Shown here: piece by piece, positions 26,866-35,976 of the stretch
Numbering within the stretch: position 1 is the first letter of the stretch
How the letters are laid out: the number at the start of each line of letters is the position of its first letter
Source: Actinoallomurus iriomotensis
GTDB lineage: Bacteria; Actinomycetota; Actinomycetes; Streptosporangiales; Streptosporangiaceae
Assembly (NCBI RefSeq): GCF_030269445.1
Contig: NZ_BSTJ01000001.1
Span: forward strand, 1,203,898-1,267,897
Direction: 5' to 3'
Length of the DNA stretch: 64,000 nt
Notes under the pieces: generated by a model
What the model saw: the letters and a program-made list of their open reading frames with translations, nothing else
Told to the model about the DNA's origin: nothing
Database searches by the model: none
Program-made: the position numbers and the translations under genes

Positions 26866-27540
26866 CGCGGCGTTATCGGGAGGTGTCGTCCTCCGCGCTG
26901 ATCGGCGCGTCAACCGGTCGAGGGTGGGGCATCGCCACGCGAGCGGCCTCCACGCAGCCGCCGCCACCACTGCGCGAGCCTTTTCGCCAAGGTTCGGCGA
27001 GTATGAGTGAATCTGGATCGGCCGCCATTGCCCTCTCCTCAAACTTCAGATGGGCTGCCGCGGGCAGCCCACTATAGTCACGCAGAGTAATACCCGCATG
27101 TATGTGCGTCGAAAGCTACGGGCGGACCGAATCTACTAGAGCCATGCCGACGAACGAAGGATGATCGGCAAACTCGCCTCGGAAGATCACTTCGCCCCGG
27201 CGCAGCGCCACCCGGAGGCCTCGGCCGTCGCCGTCCTCACCGGGCCGGCCGCCATGAGACGCCCCTCGCGTCCCGGCATAGAGCCATGACCACGGCACCG
27301 GGATCGCCCGCCATTTGGCACGTCCCAAATACCCGGCAACTTGTCCTATGCAGGAAGAATGACCATGACTTCCGCTCTTACCTAGAGTGACTCACTTAGC
27401 CCAATGGGATAAGTTCACGGGCCATTAGTGACACTTGTCCCTAGGTTTCCACCACCTCGGGCTGCAAGTCTCTCTTCTCGGAACGAACGGTCGCATCCGA
27501 CGTTCGCCCCCTCCGGTGTCGAAGAGCAGAGGAAGCAGCG
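26866..27540. other. Long leader region upstream of the lanthipeptide operon
   Basis: No gene is supported here. The stretch contains a GGGCTGCC-GCG-GGCAGCCC hairpin at 27052-27070, possibly ending the XRE transcript. It also has an AGTGA-C-TCACT palindrome at 27386-27396, and two ACTTGTCC words at 27339 and 27433. Base composition drops near 27080-27120 and 27340-27420, consistent with promoters for the LanKC gene. A 70-codon minus-strand frame at 27116-27328 is discussed under rejected items. Confidence 0.45.
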
Positions 27541-30096
27541 GTGGAAAAGCAGTACGAGGTGTATTGCCTGAAAGACAGGCTCTTCTATGACGTCCTCGAC
27601 GGACAGGAGAGCCCGGCTTTCTCCATCGTCGACGAACCGCTCCCCGACGGCTGGCAGCGCGTGCCGCGCAGTGAATGGGTCGTCTACGTCCCGCCGGCCC
27701 AGGAGATCCCGGCGCAGGGCTGGAAGATCCACATCTCCGCGTCTCACGACAACGCCGCTGACGTGCTCGTACGCGTCCGCGACCACTGCGTGCCCCGCGG
27801 TGTCTCCTTCAAGCACCTGCGCAGTGTGAACGTGCTGCTCATGCGCAATGCGAAATACTCTCCCCGGGGCGCCAGCGGAAAACTCGTCACCATCTACCCA
27901 CGCGACGAGGCGGAGCTCGCCACCCTTCTCACCGAACTCGGCGACATTCTCAAGGGACAGCCCGGACCGTACATTCTCAGCGACCTCCGCATTGGCGAAG
28001 GCCCGCTTTATGTCCGGTACGGCGGGTTCATCGAACGCCATTGTGAGGATGAGGACGGCCGGCTGGTGGCCGCGATCGAGGACGGCGAGGGACGCCTCGT
28101 TCCCGACCGTCGCAACCCGGTCTTCACCGTGCCGCCCTGGGTCACGCTGCCCGCCTGCCTCGTCCCGCACCTGGAGGCGCGCAACGCCGTCACCATGACC
28201 GACGTCCCGTACGAGGTCAAAGAGGCGCTCCACTTCTCCAATGGCGGCGGCGTGTACGCCGGGGAGGACACCAGGACGGGCCGGAGGGTGGTGCTCAAAG
28301 AGGGCCGGCCGCATGCCGGGCTCGCGGCCGACGGCACCGACGCCGTCACGCGGGTCAGGCGCGAGCACGACATCCTCCGGCTCCTCGCCGGCATCGACGG
28401 GGTGCCCGCGGCCCTGGACTACTTCGTGGTCGGCGAACACCACTTCCTCGTCGAGGAGTTCGTCGAGGGCCGTCCGCTGAACGGCTTCTTCGCCGAGCGG
28501 CATCCTCTCCTGGACCCCGAGCCGGCCCCGGAGGACCTCGCGGCGTACACCGAATGGGCGATGAAGATCTACGCAGGCACCGAACGGATCATCCGGAAGG
28601 TGCACGCGCGCGGGGTCGCCTTCAACGACCTGCACATGTTCAACATCATGGTGGGGCCCGACGACACGGTGTCCCTGATCGACTTCGAGGCGGCGGCCCC
28701 CGCGGCCGAGCAGCGCCGGCAGACGCTCGCCAACCCCGGCTTCCTGGCGCCGCCCGACCGGCGCGGCACGGACATCGACCTGTACAGCCTCGCCTGCCTG
28801 AAGATCGCGCTCTTCATGCCGACCACGAACCTGTTCATGCTCGACCTGGCCAAGGCGGCACACCTGGCCGAGGTGATCGCCGAGTGGTTCCCCGTCCCCG
28901 AGGGGTACCTCCAGCAGGCGGTCGACGAGATCAACCGGGGCGAACCGGGCCGGCGTCCGATCCCCCGGTTCGCCCCGGAGCCAGCCGGCTGGCGGGACGC
29001 GCGCGGCGCGCTCGGCACCGCGATCCTCGCCAGCGCGACGCCGGGCCGCGACGACCGGCTGTTCCCCGGCGACATCCAGCAGTTCGGCAGCGGCGGGCTC
29101 GGCCTGGCGTACGGCGCGGCCGGGGTCCTGTACGCCCTGGACGTCACCGGCTGCGAGGTATCGCCGCGGCATGTGGAGTGGCTCGCCGACCACGCGACGG
29201 ATCCGCCGCGCGGCACCGGTCTGGGCCTGTACGACGGGCTGCACGGCGCCGCGTACGGTCTGGCCCACCTCGGGCAGCTCGGCGCCGCGGCCCGGGTCGC
29301 CGACATCTGCCTCGGCGACCGCTGGGAGAAGCTCGGCGTCGACCTGCACGGCGGCCTGTCCGGCATCGCCCTCAACCTGGACCACCTGGCCGACGTGCTG
29401 GCCTCGCCGACACTGCGTGAGGCGGCGGACCGCGCGACCCGGCTCGTCGCTGACCACGTCGAGACCGCCGACGCCACGCCGGCCCGGCCGGGGCTGATGC
29501 GCGGCCTGTCCGGCCCGGCCCTGATGCTGATCCGGCGGTACGAGCGCACGGGCGAGACCCACCTGCTCGATCTCGCGGCCCGCGCCATCGGGCTCGACCT
29601 CGACGGGTGCACGACCGACAAGAACGGCGCGCTGCACGTCCAGGACGGCAACCGCGTCCTGCCCTACCTCGCGCGGGGCAGCGTCGGGATCGGCATGGTC
29701 ATCGACGACTACCTCGCCCACCGCGAGGACCAGCGGTTCCGCGAGGCCTCGGCCCGGATCCGCACGGCCGCGCTGACGCGCTACTACGCGCAGTCGGGGC
29801 TGTTCAGCGGGCGCGCCGGGATGCTCCTGCACCTCGCGCGCCGGCGGGACACGCGGGCCGCCACGCACGTACGCGACCTGGCGTGGCACGCGCTCTCGTA
29901 TGGCGGCGGGCTGTCCTTCCCCGGCGAGAACCTGCTGCGGATGTCGATGGACCTGGGCACCGGCACGGCGGGCGTGCTGCTGGCGATGGGCGCCGCGCTG
30001 CACGACCGGCCGGTCCACCTTCCCTTCCTCGGGGAACCCAAGCCTCCCGCGAGAACCCTCGCGGGGACCGCGATCACGCAACCGGCGAGGGGGTGA
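27541..30096 (+). CDS. Class III lanthionine synthetase LanKC (RamC/AmfT-like)
   Basis: The 851-residue protein has the class III three-part layout. Residues 1-200 form an OspF-type phospho-Ser/Thr lyase domain (SDLRIGEGPLYVRYGGF near 147-163). About 225-480 is a Ser/Thr kinase with K253 (VVLKEG), GVAFNDLHMFNIM giving D363 and N368, and metal site D381 (LIDFE). About 500-851 is a LanC-like cyclase domain. The cyclase lacks the C...CHG zinc ligands of class IV enzymes, which places it in class III. It phosphorylates Ser/Thr of the precursor, eliminates to dehydroalanine and forms (methyl)lanthionine or labionin. The GTG start has AGAGGA upstream. The first precursor gene starts nine bases after the stop, so the whole locus reads as one operon. 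Confidence 0.95.
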   Translation: MEKQYEVYCLKDRLFYDVLDGQESPAFSIVDEPLPDGWQRVPRSEWVVYVPPAQEIPAQGWKIHISASHDNAADVLVRVRDHCVPRGVSFKHLRSVNVLLMRNAKYSPRGASGKLVTIYPRDEAELATLLTELGDILKGQPGPYILSDLRIGEGPLYVRYGGFIERHCEDEDGRLVAAIEDGEGRLVPDRRNPVFTVPPWVTLPACLVPHLEARNAVTMTDVPYEVKEALHFSNGGGVYAGEDTRTGRRVVLKEGRPHAGLAADGTDAVTRVRREHDILRLLAGIDGVPAALDYFVVGEHHFLVEEFVEGRPLNGFFAERHPLLDPEPAPEDLAAYTEWAMKIYAGTERIIRKVHARGVAFNDLHMFNIMVGPDDTVSLIDFEAAAPAAEQRRQTLANPGFLAPPDRRGTDIDLYSLACLKIALFMPTTNLFMLDLAKAAHLAEVIAEWFPVPEGYLQQAVDEINRGEPGRRPIPRFAPEPAGWRDARGALGTAILASATPGRDDRLFPGDIQQFGSGGLGLAYGAAGVLYALDVTGCEVSPRHVEWLADHATDPPRGTGLGLYDGLHGAAYGLAHLGQLGAAARVADICLGDRWEKLGVDLHGGLSGIALNLDHLADVLASPTLREAADRATRLVADHVETADATPARPGLMRGLSGPALMLIRRYERTGETHLLDLAARAIGLDLDGCTTDKNGALHVQDGNRVLPYLARGSVGIGMVIDDYLAHREDQRFREASARIRTAALTRYYAQSGLFSGRAGMLLHLARRRDTRAATHVRDLAWHALSYGGGLSFPGENLLRMSMDLGTGTAGVLLAMGAALHDRPVHLPFLGEPKPPARTLAGTAITQPARG

Positions 30097-30379
30097 CACG
30101 ACAAATGGCGCTTCTCGACATGCAGGGGATGAGCACGACCCCCGGTGGCGGCGGTGGCGGCGGCGAGGCCAACAGCACGCTGAGCCTGCTCTGCCACAGC
30201 TCCAACAGCATCGTTCTCTGCCTCTGATGACCGGTCTTCCCGGTCGAGGCCGTCCTTCATCCGTGAGGAGGTGACACGACGATGGCGCTTCTCGACATGC
30301 AGGGGATGAGCACGACCCCCGGTGGCGGCGGTGGCGGCGGCGAGGCCAACAGCACGCTGAGCCTGCTCTGCCACAGCTC
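30092..30379 (+). repeat. Tandem duplication of the lanthipeptide precursor gene
   Basis: The first 98 bases of the two precursor reading frames (30105-30202 and 30282-30379) are identical. The match extends upstream into the GGTGACACGAC leader (30092 and 30270) with a one-base indel just before the ATG. Only the last eight codons differ in places. Identity at synonymous sites points to recent duplication or gene conversion. Confidence 0.9.
30105..30227 (+). CDS. Class III lanthipeptide precursor 1 (SapB/AmfS-like)
   Basis: This 40-residue peptide begins MALLDMQGM, matching the conserved L-[L/F]-D-[L/M]-Q leader helix of RamS/AmfS, which LanKC recognises. A run of seven glycines at 14-20 links leader to core. 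The core, about 21-40, contains STLSLLC and SSNSIVLC. The second fits the S-x2-S-x3-C ring pattern of SapB and AmfS, the first is one residue shorter (S-x2-S-x2-C). Products of this group are surfactant-like morphogens that help aerial hyphae emerge. The ribosome site GAGGGGG overlaps the LanKC stop. A short GACCGG...CCGGTC hairpin (30229-30245) follows the stop and might partly end transcription. Confidence 0.93.
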   Translation: MALLDMQGMSTTPGGGGGGGEANSTLSLLCHSSNSIVLCL

Positions 30380-30404
30380 GCACAGCATCACGATCTGCCT
30401 CTGA
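30282..30404 (+). CDS. Class III lanthipeptide precursor 2 (SapB/AmfS-like)
   Basis: This 40-residue paralogue of precursor 1 has an identical leader and glycine linker. The core differs only near the end, with SSHSITIC in place of SSNSIVLC, so ring-forming serines and cysteines are conserved while ring-internal residues change. GAGGAGG lies upstream of the ATG, a stronger site than that of precursor 1. Two related cores processed by one LanKC would give two similar peptides, either co-acting or interchangeable. The first exporter gene follows after about 105 bp. Confidence 0.93.
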   Translation: MALLDMQGMSTTPGGGGGGGEANSTLSLLCHSSHSITICL

Positions 30405-30508
30405 CGCCTGCCCCGTGGCCCTGGTAGCCATGGCAGGACCACGACAGCAGGGGCTGCCCACCGGCCCCGTCCCGTACGGAACCGTGCGGCAGTCCCCGAG
30501 GGAGACCG

Positions 30509-32134
30509 ATGACGGCGAGCAGGCTCGTGATCCGGACCGTCCGCTACGGCGGCGTCTGGGCGAGCCTGCTCGCTGTCACCTCTCTGCTCCAGGCCGGAGC
30601 CGCGCTCGTCCTCCCCGCCGTCCTCGGCCGGGCGGTGGACGGGGTGCTCGGCGGCTCCACCTCGCTCACCTGGCCTCTCGTGTACGCGGGCCTGGTGGCG
30701 ATCTCCATGACCGGCGACGCGCTCACCGAGCTGTCCACCGGGGCCGGCACGGCCGTCGCGACGGCACGGCTGCGGCACCTGTTCACCCGGCACGTCCTCG
30801 GCCTCGGCCCGTCCGCGGGCCTGCCTCCCGGCGACCTGACGAGCCGCGCGGTCACCGCGACCGCGGACACCGCGTACGCCCCGTCCGCCGCGATCTTGGC
30901 GGCCACCGCGGTCGTCCCACCGCTCGGCGGGGTGATCGCCCTCGTTCTTCTCGATCCCTGGCTGGCGCTGACGTTCGCGCTCGGCCTGCCCGCGATCGTC
31001 GCGCTGCTGCGCTCGTTCGTCCGCGACACCTCGGCGGTCGTCGGCCGGTACCTGGAGGCGCAGAGCCGGATCGCCACCCGGCTGGTGGAGACCCTCGCGG
31101 GAAGCCGCACGGTCGCCGCCGCCGGCGCCGCCGAGCGCGAGACCGAGCGGGTGCTCGCCCCGCTGCCCGAGCTGTCCGCGCAGGGCCACGCGACCTGGCG
31201 GATCCAGGCGACGACCGCGGGCCGCAGCACCCTGGCCGTGCCGTTCCTCCAGCTCGCGGTGCTCGCCGTCGCCGGGTACGAGCTGGCCCACGGACGGCTC
31301 ACCGCGGGCGGGCTGCTCGCGGGAGCGCAGTACGCCGGGCTCGGCTCGGACATCGGCCCGGTGATCGCCCAGCTCGGCCGCCTGGCCCGCGCCCGCGCCG
31401 GCGCCGCCCGGCTGGCCCCGGTGCTCGACCGGCCCATGTCCGCGTACGGGCCGGGGTCGCTGCCCGGCGGGCCCGGACGGCTGGAGTTCCGTGGCGTGTC
31501 GGCCGCCTCGGTGCTCGACGGCGTGAATCTGGTCGTCCCCGGCGGCGGCGCGGTGGCCGTCGTCGGGCGCTCCGGCGGCGGCAAGTCGCTGCTGGCCGCG
31601 CTGGCCGGACGGCTGGCCGACCCCGACGACGGTGAGGTCCTGCTCGACGGCGTGCCTCTGCCGTCGCTGAAGCACGCCGAACTGCGGGAGGCGGTCGGGT
31701 ACGCCTTCGCGCGGCCCGCGCTGTTCGGCGACACGATCGCCGAGGCGATCGGCGGCGACGCCGAGACGGCCGCCCGCGCGGCGTGCGCGGACGCCTTCAT
31801 CCGCCGTCTCCCCCTGGGGTACCGCACGCCGCCGTCGGAGGCGCCCCTGTCGGGCGGTGAGCTGCAGCGGCTGGGGCTGGCGCGTGCCTTCGCCCATCCC
31901 GGCCGGGTCCTCGTCCTCGACGACGCCACGTCCAGCCTGGACACCGTGACCGAGACGCAGGTCGGCGACGTGCTGACCCGCGACGGCCGCACCCGTCTGA
32001 TCATCGCTCACCGGGTGGGCACCGCGGCGCGCGCGGACCTGGTCGCCTGGCTCGACGGCGGGACGGTGCGCGCCTGCGCGCCGCACCGGGAGCTGTGGTC
32101 GGATCCGGAGTACCGCGAGGTGTTCGGTGAGTGA
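30509..32134 (+). CDS. ABC half-transporter (RamA/AmfB-like), lanthipeptide export
   Basis: The 541-residue protein is an ABC exporter half: a six-helix membrane domain (about 1-300) and an ATPase domain with Walker A VVGRSGGGKSLL near 352-363, signature LSGGELQRLGLARA near 450, and Walker B VLVLDDATSSLD. In ram/amf loci two such halves form a heterodimer thought to export the modified peptide. The ATG has GAGGGAG upstream. Its end overlaps the next gene by eight bases, which couples the two subunits. No peptidase C39 domain is present, so leader removal must be done elsewhere. Confidence 0.92.
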   Translation: MTASRLVIRTVRYGGVWASLLAVTSLLQAGAALVLPAVLGRAVDGVLGGSTSLTWPLVYAGLVAISMTGDALTELSTGAGTAVATARLRHLFTRHVLGLGPSAGLPPGDLTSRAVTATADTAYAPSAAILAATAVVPPLGGVIALVLLDPWLALTFALGLPAIVALLRSFVRDTSAVVGRYLEAQSRIATRLVETLAGSRTVAAAGAAERETERVLAPLPELSAQGHATWRIQATTAGRSTLAVPFLQLAVLAVAGYELAHGRLTAGGLLAGAQYAGLGSDIGPVIAQLGRLARARAGAARLAPVLDRPMSAYGPGSLPGGPGRLEFRGVSAASVLDGVNLVVPGGGAVAVVGRSGGGKSLLAALAGRLADPDDGEVLLDGVPLPSLKHAELREAVGYAFARPALFGDTIAEAIGGDAETAARAACADAFIRRLPLGYRTPPSEAPLSGGELQRLGLARAFAHPGRVLVLDDATSSLDTVTETQVGDVLTRDGRTRLIIAHRVGTAARADLVAWLDGGTVRACAPHRELWSDPEYREVFGE

Positions 32135-33833
32135 CCACCGGGCCAGGAGCCGCCGCGTCCTCGTGGCCGCGCTACGGCGCCGGCCGCGCGCGCTCGTGGC
32201 CTTCGGCCTGTGGTCCGCGCTCGGCGCTGTGCCCGTGCTGGTCTTCGGCCGCTCGGTCGCGGGCGCCACCGACGCGTTCCTCGCGCACCGGGCCGGGCCG
32301 GCGCTGGCCTGGCTGGGCGTGCTGGCCGGCGCGGCCGTGGTCGGCGCGGTCGGCGCCGCCCGGGCGTACGGGCCGCTGGCCGCGGTCGTCGAACCGTTCC
32401 GCGACGCGCTCGTCCGTCACGTCGTGCGCGGCGCCGTCCACGAGTCGGTCCGCACCGAACGAGCGGACGACGGCGCCGTCGCTCGGCTGACCCAGCAGGT
32501 GGAGATCGTCCGGGACACGTTCGCGGGCCTGCTGAACATCGTGCAGGGATTCGTGTTCACGCTGGCCGGCGCGCTGGTCGGGCTACTGACGCTGATGCCG
32601 GTGACGCTCCTGCTCGTGGTGCCGCCGGTCGTGGCGGGACTCGGGCTGTTCCTCGGTCTCGTCGGGCGGTCGATCCGCCGGCAGCGGGAGCTGATCCTGG
32701 CCGAGGAGCGGATCGCCGAGTCGGCCACCGCCCTGGCCGGCGGGCTCCGCGACATCGCGGCGTGCGGCGCGGAGGACGCCGTGGCGGCCTCGGCCGGGCG
32801 GCTGATCGACGCCCAGGCCGCGGCGGCCCGGTCGATGGCCCGGCTGGCAGCGGGCCGCACGGTCGCGCTGGCCGTGGGCGGGCGGCTGCCACTCCTGCTG
32901 GTGCTGGGCGCGGCGCCGTGGCTCGTGCGGCACGGCGCCACGCCCGGGGTCGTGCTGGGCTCGCTGACGTACGTGCTGCAGGGGCTGTCGCCGGCGCTGG
33001 CCACGATCATCCGGGGCGTGGGCGGCAGCGGGCTGCGGCTCGCCGTGACGCTCGACCGCGTGATGTCGGCCGCCGGGACGCCGCCGGCCCCGTACCCGGC
33101 GCGTTCGGGCGGGAGCGAGCTCGCGCTGCGGCGGGTGACCTTCGCGTACGGGCCGGAGGCCGAACCGGTGGTCGACGCGCTGTCCCTGCGGGTGCCGGAC
33201 GGCGACCACCTGGCGATCGTCGGCCCGAGCGGCATCGGCAAGTCCACGCTGTCGCGGCTCGCCGTGGGCCTCCTCACGCCGGCGCACGGGTCGGTCACGC
33301 TGGGCGGCGTGCCGGCCGCCGAGGCCGACCCGTCGGTCCGCGCGCTGATCCCGCAGGAGGCGTACGTCTTCGGCGGAACGCTCCGGGAGAACCTGTCCTA
33401 CCTGCGGCCGGGCGCCTCCGACCACGCGCTGGACCGGGCCGTCGCGGCCGTGGGGGCCGGACCGCTGGCCGAGCGGCTGGGCGGCCTCGACGGCACGGTC
33501 GACCCGGCCGCCCTGTCGGCCGGTGAACGCCAGCTCGTCGCGCTGGCCCGCGCGTACGTCTCACCGGCCCGGCTGGTCATCCTGGACGAGGCGACGTGTC
33601 ACCTGGACGCCGCGGCCGAGGAGCGCGCGGAGCGGGCCTTCGCCGCCCGGCCGGGCGCCCTCATGGTGATCGCGCACCGGATGACGTCGGCCCGGCGCGC
33701 GCGCCGCATCCTCGTCCTGGACGGCACCCGTGCCTGGCTCGGCGCGCACGAGGACCTGCTGGAGGACTGCCCCCTCTACCGGGAGCTGCACGGCCACTGG
33801 ACGACCGAAGGACGCGCGCCGGCGGTGAGATGA
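32127..33833 (+). CDS. ABC half-transporter (RamB/AmfA-like), lanthipeptide export
   Basis: The 568-residue partner exporter half has a membrane domain (about 1-310) and an ATPase domain. Walker A reads IVGPSGIGKSTL near 368-379, and Walker B is LVILDEATCHLD. The signature is LSAGERQLVALARA rather than the usual LSGGQ, a common asymmetry in heterodimeric exporters. The GTG start lies inside the end of the preceding gene, implying coupled translation. The gene ends ten bases before the 3' end of the convergent regulator gene, closing the operon. Confidence 0.92.
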   Translation: MSDHRARSRRVLVAALRRRPRALVAFGLWSALGAVPVLVFGRSVAGATDAFLAHRAGPALAWLGVLAGAAVVGAVGAARAYGPLAAVVEPFRDALVRHVVRGAVHESVRTERADDGAVARLTQQVEIVRDTFAGLLNIVQGFVFTLAGALVGLLTLMPVTLLLVVPPVVAGLGLFLGLVGRSIRRQRELILAEERIAESATALAGGLRDIAACGAEDAVAASAGRLIDAQAAAARSMARLAAGRTVALAVGGRLPLLLVLGAAPWLVRHGATPGVVLGSLTYVLQGLSPALATIIRGVGGSGLRLAVTLDRVMSAAGTPPAPYPARSGGSELALRRVTFAYGPEAEPVVDALSLRVPDGDHLAIVGPSGIGKSTLSRLAVGLLTPAHGSVTLGGVPAAEADPSVRALIPQEAYVFGGTLRENLSYLRPGASDHALDRAVAAVGAGPLAERLGGLDGTVDPAALSAGERQLVALARAYVSPARLVILDEATCHLDAAAEERAERAFAARPGALMVIAHRMTSARRARRILVLDGTRAWLGAHEDLLEDCPLYRELHGHWTTEGRAPAVR

Positions 33834-33843
33834 TCGCCTCGCG

Positions 33844-34443
33844 TCAGAGCCAGCCGGCGTCGTCGGCGATGCGGATGGCGTCGACGCGGTTGCGGGCGCC
33901 GATCTTGCCGATGATCCGCGAGATGTGGTTGCGGACCGTGCGGACCGACAGGAACAGGTGACCCGCGATCTCCGCCGACGACGCGCCCTGGGCGGCCAGC
34001 CGCAGCACGTCCACCTCGCGCTCGGTCAGCGGGCTCTCCGGGCGGTGGAGCGCGGCGAACGCCAGCTCCGAGTCGATCACCCGCTCGCCCTGGGCGACGC
34101 GGCGGACCGCGTCGGCCAGGTCGGCCGGCGGCGTGTCGATGAGCAGGAAGCCCGTCACGCCCGCGGCGACGGCCCGCCGCAGGTCGCCCGGACGGCGGCG
34201 GTTCGCCATGATCACGGTCGCGCAGGACCGCAACTCCTCGTGGAGGGACCGGACCACGGCGAAGCCGTCGTCCATGTCCGCCCCGAGTATGACGACGTCG
34301 GGTTCGAGTTCGAGGGCGGTCGGGAGCGCCTTGTCCGCCGACTCCAGCGCGGCCGCCACCTCCATGTCCGGATGTCCGGAAAGTAAGGCGACAAGACCGC
34401 CTCTGACAAGGTTCATATTCTCGACGATGAGAATGCTGATCAC
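33844..34443 (-). CDS. RamR/AmfR-like LuxR-type orphan response regulator
   Basis: The 199-residue protein has a receiver domain (1-120) and a LuxR/NarL helix-turn-helix (LTEREVDVLRLAAQGASSAEIAGHLFLSVRTVRNHISRI, about 137-175). The receiver is degenerate. The usual phospho-acceptor position reads G54 (VVILGADM), the acidic pair at the N-terminus is only V-E-N, and the conserved lysine of F-L-L-K-D is isoleucine (FLLID). It is probably not a phosphate-driven switch. Leucine 20 is TTA (34384-34386), tying expression to the bldA tRNA. In ram/amf loci this gene activates the LanKC-precursor-exporter operon, and the convergent position here is the same. A 294-bp gap to hutI provides its leader. 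Confidence 0.9.
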   Translation of the reverse strand: MISILIVENMNLVRGGLVALLSGHPDMEVAAALESADKALPTALELEPDVVILGADMDDGFAVVRSLHEELRSCATVIMANRRRPGDLRRAVAAGVTGFLLIDTPPADLADAVRRVAQGERVIDSELAFAALHRPESPLTEREVDVLRLAAQGASSAEIAGHLFLSVRTVRNHISRIIGKIGARNRVDAIRIADDAGWL

Positions 34444-34737
34444 TTTTTCGCCTCATGGCATAGTCGTTTCGTCCGGACGAGATCAAGCCTTTCGTCCGGC
34501 AGATTTCTACCGGCGGCGTAAGAACGTACGCTCAGGTCGGGAACAACCGATACCGGTCCGCCTGAGGCCGCGAACGATCAAGGTCGCGCATCATGGACTC
34601 CCGAGGGGCTAGGGCCAGTGCACTGACAACAGTGGATGACGATTGGTGATCAGTCAACGCCCAACGGTGGCCGAGAAAGGCCCTGACGTCGGCGAATACT
34701 TCCCCGAACAGCGGACAGAAAGCCCTATCGATTGTTT

Positions 34738-35904
34738 TTAGGACAAATTCCCGTGCCGAAATTCAACCGCCCGGCCATTGCGCCATACGCGCGCCACCTG
34801 CGGAACCCCCGGCCGATAGGCGAGATGGATGTGTGACGGCGCGTCCAGTATCAGCACGTCCGCACGTGCACCGGGGCGCAGGTGCCCGACGTCCGTCCGG
34901 CGCAGCGCCTTCGCCCCGCCCTCGGTCGCCGCGCGCACGGCCTCCTCCGGTGTCATCCGCATCTCCCGTACGGCCAGGGCGACGCAGAAGGCCATGCTGG
35001 AGGAGTAGCACGAGCCCGGATTGCAGTCGGTGGCCAGCGCGACGTCCGCCCCGGCGTCGATGAGCGCGCGGGCGTCCGGGTACGGCTGGCGCGTGGAGAA
35101 CTCCACCGCCGGCAGGAGCGTCGCCACCGTCCGCGAGCCCGCCAGGGCGGCGACGTCCTCTTCGGACAGGAAGGTGCAGTGGTCGGCCGAGGCGGCGTCG
35201 AACTCCACCGCGATGGCCACGCCCGGCCCGTGCCCGAGCTGGTTCGCGTGCAGCCGCGGCACCAGCCCGGCCGCGCGCCCGGCGGTCAGGATCTCCCGCG
35301 TCTGGTCCGCGTCGAACGCCCCGCGTTCGCAGAAGACGTCGACGAACCGCGCGTACGGCGCGCACGCCGCCAGCATCGGCCCGGTGACGAGCCGCACGTA
35401 CTCGGCCGGGTCGGTGTCCGCCGGCACCACGTGGGCGCCGAGGAAGGTCACCTCGTCCACCAGCGAGGCCGCGATGCGCACGGCCCGCTCCTCCTGCTCG
35501 ACGGTGAGGCCGTAGCCGGACTTGCACTCGACCGTCGTCGTGCCCTGCCGGGCCATCTCCGCGACGAGGCGCCGCACGTTGGCCCGCAGCTCGTCGTCGG
35601 ACGCCGCGCGCGTCCGCTCGACGGTGGTGCGGATGCCTCCGGCGGCGTACGGGCGGCCGCTCATCCGGGCGGCGAACTCCTCGGCCCGCTCCCCCGCGAA
35701 CACCAGGTGCGCGTGGGAGTCCACGAATCCGGGCAGGACCGCGCGCCCGCCCGCGTCGTACGCCTCGTCGGCGGCGGGCGCCCGCCGCGACGGACCCGCC
35801 CAGGCGATGTGTCCGCCGTCGATGACCAGCGCGGCGTCCTCCATCAGCCAGCGGTCCTCGGCCGCCCCGGCCAGTTCGCCGATGTTCGTGATCACGGTGC
35901 TCAC
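34738..35904 (-). CDS. hutI: Imidazolonepropionase
   Basis: The 388-residue amidohydrolase opens the ring of 4-imidazolone-5-propionate to N-formimino-L-glutamate, the third step of histidine breakdown. The metal site begins [12 protein letters not shown] near 58-69. The Y-G-L-T-x-E-x-E element reads [14 protein letters not shown] near 135, [10 protein letters not shown] gives further ligands near 219, and [14 protein letters not shown] near 293-306 is highly characteristic of HutI. It stands alone, about 9 kb from the other hut genes. A GTCTC-N6-GAGAC inverted repeat upstream resembles the one at the hutH promoter, so it is probably still co-regulated. Confidence 0.95.
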   Translation of the reverse strand: MSTVITNIGELAGAAEDRWLMEDAALVIDGGHIAWAGPSRRAPAADEAYDAGGRAVLPGFVDSHAHLVFAGERAEEFAARMSGRPYAAGGIRTTVERTRAASDDELRANVRRLVAEMARQGTTTVECKSGYGLTVEQEERAVRIAASLVDEVTFLGAHVVPADTDPAEYVRLVTGPMLAACAPYARFVDVFCERGAFDADQTREILTAGRAAGLVPRLHANQLGHGPGVAIAVEFDAASADHCTFLSEEDVAALAGSRTVATLLPAVEFSTRQPYPDARALIDAGADVALATDCNPGSCYSSSMAFCVALAVREMRMTPEEAVRAATEGGAKALRRTDVGHLRPGARADVLILDAPSHIHLAYRPGVPQVARVWRNGRAVEFRHGNLS

Positions 35905-35958
35905 GCCGCCAGCATTTCACCGGCGGCGCGGGCGGCGGCACCCCCGCGCCGCACGCGC

Positions 35959-35976
35959 CGTCTCGGATCCGAGACG
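35959..35976. promoter_or_regulatory. Palindromic operator upstream of hutI (GTCTC-N6-GAGAC)
   Basis: A perfect 18-bp palindrome, CGTCTCGGA/TCCGAGACG, lies 54 bp upstream of the hutI start. Its half-sites and spacing equal those of the inverted repeat between hutH and the IclR gene, suggesting the same repressor binds both. Confidence 0.6.

Noticed and set aside
27116-27328. 70-codon minus-strand reading frame in the LanKC leader
   Set aside because: Part of it has high GC at third positions, but there is no ribosome site and no recognisable family; it may be a gene remnant.
27541-30096. Class IV (LanL) lanthionine synthetase
   Set aside because: The cyclase domain lacks the zinc-binding cysteine and C-H-G motif required in LanL.
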